Source: Acetobacteraceae bacterium
Lineage (GTDB): Bacteria > Pseudomonadota > Alphaproteobacteria > Acetobacterales > Acetobacteraceae
DNA: 37,160 nt
NCBI GenBank assembly: GCA_027488195.1
Contig: JAIYCD010000034.1
Coordinates: 1-37,160, forward strand
Reading direction: 5' to 3'
The notes under the pieces were generated by a model. It had not been told where the DNA came from, did no database searches, and saw only the letters and a program-made list of their open reading frames with translations. A program made the position numbers and the translations under genes. Of this stretch, positions 33,019-37,160 are shown one piece after another (position 1 is the first letter of the stretch; every line of letters begins with the position of its first letter).

Positions 33019-33507
33019 TCACGCCGCGTCTTCGCGCCGGTCCTTGACGCGGACATAGGCCAGCGCCGCGTGCTCGGCGCAATAGGGCTTGCCGCCCATG
33101 GCGGGGTCCGCGCAGAAGCGGAAGCCCTTGGTGCCGGGCTCGCCGATCGGCCAGCAGCAGGCCTTGCTGCTGACGCGCGGGAAGGCCCGCACCACGCCGG
33201 ACGGCTTGGGCGGCAGGGCCAGGATGGTCGGCGCCACCGGCTTCGACTCCTCGCGCCGTGGCGCGGCGGCGACGACAGGCATGGCGGCGCGCAGCGGCGG
33301 CAAGGTAGGCCGGCGGCCGGTCGCGACGGGACGCGGAGCAGCGGGGTCACGGCGGATCGGGCTCGGCCGCGCGGGCAGGTCCAGGCGATGCGCCTTGCCC
33401 ACCACGGCATTCTTCGAAATGCCCATCCGGCGACCGATCTCGGCGGTTGAATGGCCCTCGGCCCAAAGGGCGCGCAGGCGGTCAATGGCTTCGTTCGTCC
33501 AGTCCAT
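33019..33507 (-). CDS. gcrA: GcrA cell-cycle regulator
   Basis: 162 residues with the two conserved ends of GcrA. The N-terminal DNA-binding region is WTNEAIDRLRALWAEGHSTAEIGRRMGISKNAVVGKAHRLDL, a helix-turn-helix that reads GANTC methylation in Caulobacter. The C-terminal sigma-70-interacting region is CCWPIGEPGTKGFRFCADPAMGGKPYCAEHAALAY with its Cys/His set. A Pro/Arg-rich linker joins them. GcrA acts with CcrM methylation to time cell-cycle genes and is restricted to Alphaproteobacteria, which makes it the best taxonomic marker in the window. An A/T-rich promoter region lies upstream. Confidence 0.95.
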   Translation of the reverse strand: MDWTNEAIDRLRALWAEGHSTAEIGRRMGISKNAVVGKAHRLDLPARPSPIRRDPAAPRPVATGRRPTLPPLRAAMPVVAAAPRREESKPVAPTILALPPKPSGVVRAFPRVSSKACCWPIGEPGTKGFRFCADPAMGGKPYCAEHAALAYVRVKDRREDAA

Positions 33508-33661
33508 AGGATGCTATCCCCCGTCCCTGATACTACATACAGTAGCAAAATAGAGGATTGACATACAAGGTCTGGATAATCCCGATTCGCCAGAAACTTG
33601 TGGAAAAGCCTTGGCGATTGACTTTCGGATTCAGAAACAGGGGGTTGTGACTCCGCCTGAA
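33508..33661 (-). promoter_or_regulatory. Promoter region of gcrA
   Basis: This 154-bp spacer also carries the 3' end of the TonB-like gene's transcript. The stretch 33520-33580 is A/T-rich. On the minus strand TTGTAT (33571-33566) is followed 18 bp later by TACTGT (33547-33542), a reasonable sigma-70 pair ahead of gcrA. No GANTC site stands out within the -35/-10 interval. Low-confidence reading. Confidence 0.35.
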
Positions 33662-34846
33662 TCACCGCCTGATCAAGACATAGTTCACCGTAAGCTCGAT
33701 CGTCACCCCATTGGGGTCCGCGCCAGGCGGAAAAGCCGGCAGCCGGGCCCCCTGGAAGGGGAAGGTCGTGCCGAAATTCAGCGAGGGCGAGGTCGAAGGC
33801 CCGGCCAGGCGCACATTGCGCACCGTGCCATCCGGCGCCGCCGTCACCACCACCCGCACGGTGCCATCCTCCCCCAACGCGACCGCGCGCTCCGGGTAGC
33901 TCAAATTCTGGTCCAGCCAGCGGCGGAAGGCGGCGCGCCAATCGGCGCCCACCTGCGCGCCGGTCACCCGCACCGAGGGGTCGGTGCGGGGGCGGCCCTC
34001 CAGGAAGCGGGGATCCACCGTGGTGTCCGTGCCGCGCGCCTGGGGCCGGCCCGCCGGGGGTGCCGCGGGACGGCCGAGCTGCACGCCGCCCGGCACCCAG
34101 AGGCCGGGCAGGTTGGGTTGGGCCTGTTGCTGGCGTTGCGCCTGCTGCTGTGGCTGCTGGGGCGGGCTTGGCTGGCGCTGCGGCGGCGCGGGCGGGGTGG
34201 GCGGCGGCGGCAGGGGCAGCGTCTCGGCCAGGCGGTCGGGGATGCGCAGCTCGGTCGGCGGCACGAAGAGCTCCACCGCGCCCGGCAAGGGCGGTGGCGG
34301 GGCCTGCGCCACCACGGGAGGCTGCGGGATGGGAGGCTGCGGCATCGGCGGCGCCGGCTGCGCCTGCGGCACGGGTGGCGGGGGCGGCGGCGGCATGGGC
34401 AGCGCCTGTTGCACCGGGGGCAGCGCGGGCTGCGAGGGGATGGGCGGCGCGTTGGGTGGCGGCGGAACCGGCGCCTGGCTGGGGGGCGCGGGTGGGGCGG
34501 GCGGCGTCTCCACCCCCTCCACCGGCTCCTGCATCGCCTGTTCCACCTGCCCGCCCTCGAAGACGATATCGAAGCTGGGCGGCGGCATCTGCTCGGGCGC
34601 GCGCGGCCGGAACTCGGGCCAGAACAGGATCAGCGCCGCCACCAGCAGATGCGCGGCAATGGAGGCGATCCAGAAGGCCGGGAAGCTCAGATACGGGCGC
34701 GGCGGCTCGGGCGGGCGCCAGCGCGCGCGGGCGGGTGCCGGGCGCCAGCTCGGCGGCAGCGGCTCGCGCCGCGTCGTCACGCGCCGCCGCGCGCCGAAGC
34801 GCGGGCGGTTGCGGAGGCGGGGCGGTGTGGAGTTCGCGCGCGTCAC
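33662..34846 (-). CDS. TonB family protein
   Basis: About 394 residues with TonB architecture: a basic N-terminus, one transmembrane helix (FPAFWIASIAAHLLVAALILFW), a long Pro/Gln-rich periplasmic spacer (PPPPPPP and QQQAQRQQQAQ tracts) and a C-terminal TonB-type domain (NLSYPERAVALGEDGTVRVVVTAAPDGTV). TonB proteins transmit proton-motive force from ExbB/ExbD to outer-membrane receptors; no exbBD or receptor gene is in view. The spacer is unusually long and may reflect repeat growth of CCN codons. The start is uncertain: GTG 34846 and GTG 34780 are both in frame, and neither has a good Shine-Dalgarno. It is divergent from the sugar dehydrogenase gene over about 109 bp. Confidence 0.85.
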   Translation of the reverse strand: MTRANSTPPRLRNRPRFGARRRVTTRREPLPPSWRPAPARARWRPPEPPRPYLSFPAFWIASIAAHLLVAALILFWPEFRPRAPEQMPPPSFDIVFEGGQVEQAMQEPVEGVETPPAPPAPPSQAPVPPPPNAPPIPSQPALPPVQQALPMPPPPPPPVPQAQPAPPMPQPPIPQPPVVAQAPPPPLPGAVELFVPPTELRIPDRLAETLPLPPPPTPPAPPQRQPSPPQQPQQQAQRQQQAQPNLPGLWVPGGVQLGRPAAPPAGRPQARGTDTTVDPRFLEGRPRTDPSVRVTGAQVGADWRAAFRRWLDQNLSYPERAVALGEDGTVRVVVTAAPDGTVRNVRLAGPSTSPSLNFGTTFPFQGARLPAFPPGADPNGVTIELTVNYVLIRR

Positions 34847-34955
34847 GAGGCAGGGCCGGACATGCGCCCCGCTTAAACCAATCAACCCGTGTCGGGGAAT
34901 GCTGGCGCGTGACAAAACATCCCCATCTGTGTCGCAGCACCGACGGAGCCCGCGC

Positions 34956-36161
34956 ATGCCCATCAACCGCCGCCCCCTGCTCGCCGCGCTGCTGGCCAGC
35001 CCTGCCCTCGCGCGCGCCCAGCCCCCGGCCGAGACGGCGAGCAGCGAGCGCGGCGCCTTCCACTGGCGGAGCATCGCCTCGGGCCTCGAACACCCCTGGG
35101 GCGGCGGCTTCCTGCCCGATGGCCGCCTCCTGCTGAGCGAGCGCGCCGGCCGCGCCCGGCTGATGGACCCGGACGGCACCCTCTCGCCCCCCTTGCCCGG
35201 CCTGCCGGAGGTGGTGGCCGAGGGCCAGGGCGGCCTGCTCGACATGCAGCCCGCCCCGGATTTCGCGACCACTTCCGAGGTCTTCTTCACCTCCGCGACC
35301 TTTGTCCAGGGCGGCGCCGCCGCGCTTGTCCAGGGCGGCGCCGCCACCCTTGTTCAGGGCGGCGCCGCCGCCGGGGTCGAGGGCGGTGTCCTCACCCGCC
35401 TCTCCCGCGCGCGCCTCACGCCGCGCGGCTTCGAGGCGGTGCGCCCGGTGCTGGACGCGACGCCCGCCCAGGCGCGCGGCCGGCTGCATTATGGCGGCCG
35501 CATCGCCTTCTCGCCCGATGGCGCGCACATCTTCCTCACGACCGGCGAGCGCAACAATGAGCGCGAGCGGGCGCAGAAGCTGAACGACCTCGCCGGCAAG
35601 GTGATCCGCCTGACCCGCCAGGGCGAGATCCCGCGCGACAACCCCTTCTTCGGCCGCGAAGGCCTGCGCGGCGAGATCTTCACCTATGGCCACCGCAACC
35701 CGCAGGGCATCGCCTTCAACCCGGCGAGCGGCAGCCTTTTCGTCGCGGAATATGGCCCGCGCGGCGGGGATGAGCTGAACCTGATCCTGCCCGGCCGCAA
35801 TTTCGGCTGGCCCGACGTCTCCTATGGCCGCGAGTATTCCGGCCGGCAGATCGCGGGTGGCCGCACCTCCGCGCCCGGCATCACCGAGCCGCTGCGGCAT
35901 TGGGTGCCCTCGGTCAGCCCCTCCGGCATCAATTTCGCCCCGGCCCGGGCCCAGCCGCTCTGGCGCGGCGCGCTCTATCTCGCCTGCCTCAACACGCCGG
36001 GCCTCTTGCGCCTGCAAATGGAGGGCGATGCCGTGGTGGCCGAGGAACGCCTGCTCTGGGGCCGCGCGCGGATGCGCCAGGTGCTGTTCGCCCCCGATGG
36101 CGGGCTGCTGCTGCTGACCGATGAATCCCGCGGCCGCGTGCTGCGGCTGGACGCGGCCTGA
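34956..36161 (+). CDS. PQQ-dependent sugar dehydrogenase (soluble aldose dehydrogenase type)
   Basis: 401 residues with a signal peptide (NRRPLLAALLASPALARA), so periplasmic. The six-bladed beta-propeller of the soluble glucose dehydrogenase/YliI (Asd) family is marked by LEHPWGGGFLPDGRLLLSERAGR, GGRIAFSPDGAHIFLTTGERNN, the PQQ-site GHRNPQGIAFNP, and EYGPRGGDELNLI-LPGRNFGWP. Family members oxidise aldoses to lactones, passing electrons from PQQ to the respiratory chain. A tandem-repeated loop (VQGGAAAL units, residues about 117-145) sits between the FTSATF strand and LTRLSRARL. Most relatives lack this insert, which probably projects from a propeller blade. Confidence 0.92.
   Translation: MPINRRPLLAALLASPALARAQPPAETASSERGAFHWRSIASGLEHPWGGGFLPDGRLLLSERAGRARLMDPDGTLSPPLPGLPEVVAEGQGGLLDMQPAPDFATTSEVFFTSATFVQGGAAALVQGGAATLVQGGAAAGVEGGVLTRLSRARLTPRGFEAVRPVLDATPAQARGRLHYGGRIAFSPDGAHIFLTTGERNNERERAQKLNDLAGKVIRLTRQGEIPRDNPFFGREGLRGEIFTYGHRNPQGIAFNPASGSLFVAEYGPRGGDELNLILPGRNFGWPDVSYGREYSGRQIAGGRTSAPGITEPLRHWVPSVSPSGINFAPARAQPLWRGALYLACLNTPGLLRLQMEGDAVVAEERLLWGRARMRQVLFAPDGGLLLLTDESRGRVLRLDAA
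35304..35390 (+). repeat. 24-bp in-frame tandem repeat in sugar dehydrogenase
   Basis: Three 24-bp units (35304-35327, 35328-35351, 35352-35375) and a partial fourth. Each begins gt(c/t)cagggcggcgccgcc and encodes VQGGAAAL or a close variant. Differences are confined to the end of each unit and one third position. The insert lies in a loop of the beta-propeller and keeps the frame. Confidence 0.9.
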
Positions 36162-36172
36162 CGCCGCACCCC

Positions 36173-36835
36173 TCACAGCCAGGCTTCGCGGATGTGCCGT
36201 GGGATGTATCTTCGCCCGCCGGCCAATGTGTGGAGGCTCCTGAGCCCCCGGAGAAACTCCAGGACCGCGCCCTTGTCGCGCCGCCAGCGGCGGAATTGCT
36301 GGGCCAGCGGCAGGCCCCGGATGATTTCGGACAAAGCCGGATCCGCCACCATCACCGGCGGGCCCGGCAAGGCGCGCAACAATCCCAACCGCCGCGCCAG
36401 CGCGATCAGCCCCACGCCCCGGAGGCGGATGGCCCGGCGCGCGGCGCGGCAGATCAACCCCTCCAGCTCGCGCAGGGGGCTGCCGGGCGGGGCGGCGGCC
36501 AGCGCGTGCAACAGCCGCTCCCACAGGCCCGCATGCGTCAGCCGGCGGAAATGCCGCGCCACCGTGGCGCCCTTGCCATAGGCCTCCGGCAATTCCCGCC
36601 AGGAGCCCTCGGTGGCACCCACCCGGAAGATCGCATCCAGATGCGCGCGCTGGTCACAGGGCCGCCCGCGCCCGGAGGGCGGGAGATGAGGCCGCAAGGC
36701 CGCCCATTGCTCATCGGTCAGGCGGGCATAGGGGATGAGAATCCAGGCCGGCGGGCGGGGGCGGGGGCCCCTGGGGTAAATGCGGGGTTCGCGGAAGATG
36801 GGGGGGAGGAAATCGCGCATTGGGTATTGTGGCAT
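36173..36835 (-). CDS. IS5-type transposase N-terminal (DUF4096-like) protein with non-transposase C-terminus
   Basis: 220 residues. Residues about 36-110 match the helix-turn-helix N-terminal part of IS5-family transposases: LTDEQWAALRPHLPP, GRPCDQRAHLDAIFRV, SWRELPEAYGKGATVARHFRRLTHAGLWERLL. The DDE catalytic core that should follow is absent. Instead there is an Arg/Leu-rich helical region (REAWL at the end) of no recognised family. No inverted repeats or target duplications flank it. It could be a domesticated transposase-derived DNA-binding protein or a decayed insertion. The frame starts at 36835; an ATG at 36817 is also possible, and the real N-terminus may be nearer ARLTDEQW. Confidence 0.7.
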   Translation of the reverse strand: MPQYPMRDFLPPIFREPRIYPRGPRPRPPAWILIPYARLTDEQWAALRPHLPPSGRGRPCDQRAHLDAIFRVGATEGSWRELPEAYGKGATVARHFRRLTHAGLWERLLHALAAAPPGSPLRELEGLICRAARRAIRLRGVGLIALARRLGLLRALPGPPVMVADPALSEIIRGLPLAQQFRRWRRDKGAVLEFLRGLRSLHTLAGGRRYIPRHIREAWL

Positions 36836-36863
36836 AAAAACTAGAACAAATAAAGAACAAAAT

Positions 36864-36955
36864 GCCTCCGGCGGCTGGGGCCGAAAGGCCCCAGACCCCA
36901 GGACTTGGCGCCAAAGGAATGGGGTCTGGGGCCCCCGGCCCCAGCCGCCGGAGGC
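36864..36955. repeat. Large structured inverted repeat with nested hairpins
   Basis: Perfect 19-bp outer arms (36864-36882 and 36937-36955) read GCCTCCGGCGGCTGGGGCC and its complement. Inside are CTGGGGCC-GAAA-GGCCCCAG (36875-36894), an 8-bp pair AGACCCCA/TGGGGTCT (36893-36900 / 36920-36927) and the palindrome TTGGCGCCAA (36905-36914). Several alternative folds compete. The minus strand continues into a T-rich run. The outer module recurs at 18568. It is best described as a REP-like or terminator element. Confidence 0.8.
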
Positions 36956-37014
36956 CCTGTTTCACCCCTTCCCTTCCGGTGCCAAGCTCCCCCGGCACCG
37001 CCAGGAATTCCCGC

Positions 37015-37160
37015 GTGACCGACCTGCTCTTCCTGCCCGCCCACCGCGCCGCCGCGCTGATCCGCACCAGGCGCCTCTCGCCCGTCGAGTATCTCGACGC
37101 CGTGCTGGCGGCGGTGGAGCGCCAGCAACCGCGCCTCAACGCCTTCGTCACCGTGATGGC
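37015..37160 (+). CDS. Amidase signature family protein (N-terminal fragment)
   Basis: The first 48 residues are present before the window ends. The pattern AALIRTRRLSPVEYLDAVLAAVERQQPRLNAFVTVM is the usual N-terminus of amidase-signature enzymes (GatA and related amidases), which hydrolyse amide bonds with a Ser-cisSer-Lys triad located further downstream. GTG 37015 is the only start consistent with this alignment. No function can be assigned beyond the family. Confidence 0.75.
   Translation, partial: MTDLLFLPAHRAAALIRTRRLSPVEYLDAVLAAVERQQPRLNAFVTVM

Noticed and set aside
34121-34520. Pro/Gln-rich tract considered as a separate repeat element
   Set aside because: Periplasmic Pro-rich spacers are normal for TonB proteins, and no exact DNA unit of fixed length repeats here.
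31938-36524. 1528-codon open frame on the minus strand
   Set aside because: It crosses the exporter, gcrA, TonB and sugar dehydrogenase genes in shadow frames. Its translation is low-complexity Ala/Gly/Arg/Pro without domains, typical of stop-poor high-GC DNA.

Overview
The window is a high-GC chromosomal stretch of an alphaproteobacterium. A gcrA homologue (cell-cycle regulator confined to Alphaproteobacteria), a Rhodobacter-type PmtA, SURF1, a PQQ-type sugar dehydrogenase and the codon bias together suggest Rhodospirillales/Acetobacteraceae (for example a Roseomonas relative). That placement is inference. Most genes are packed in operons with 4-nt ATGA/GTGA overlaps, and GTG and TTG starts are common.

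Layout. 1-1871: end of a GlcD-type FAD oxidase overlapped by an MFS transporter. 1894-18565: a divergent lipid or natural-product locus. Its left arm (minus strand, SDR-P450-LpxL-like acyltransferase-GNAT-like protein-Rieske fragment-glycosyltransferase) and right arm (plus strand, one-module highly reducing type I PKS, alpha-oxoamine synthase, CDP-alcohol phosphatidyltransferase, hotdog thioesterase, asparaginase) diverge from about 7154-7414. 18610-20829: a thioesterase, a family of small secreted domains (one copy frameshifted) and an RraA-type aldolase. 20894-25324: gnd-gntK-acyl-CoA synthetase-CoA-transferase operon. 25385-27689: a sphingosine-1-phosphate-lyase-like PLP enzyme and a secreted alpha/beta hydrolase. 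27699-33507: a CPA2 antiporter, M32 peptidase, SURF1, PmtA, an EamA exporter and gcrA. 33662-37160: a TonB-like protein, PQQ-type sugar dehydrogenase, an IS-derived helix-turn-helix protein and the start of an amidase.

The exciting part is 1894-18565. The PKS (KS-AT-DH-pseudoMT-pseudoKR-ER-KR-ACP) ends in an ACP with no thioesterase, and the next gene is a PLP alpha-oxoamine synthase. This is the logic of fungal fumonisin/sphinganine-analogue clusters: a reduced polyketide is released by decarboxylative condensation with an amino acid. The divergent arm supplies a KDSR-like ketoreductase, a P450, an acyltransferase and a glycosyltransferase, and the CDP-alcohol phosphatidyltransferase overlapping the synthase gene could add a phospho head group. 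I infer a polyketide-derived, sphingolipid-like amino-alcohol (phospho/glyco)lipid. The product cannot be read from sequence.

A second theme is small in-frame tandem repeats (15 or 24 bp) inside three unrelated genes, plus a recurring intergenic hairpin module. No tRNA, rRNA, CRISPR array or complete insertion sequence was seen.
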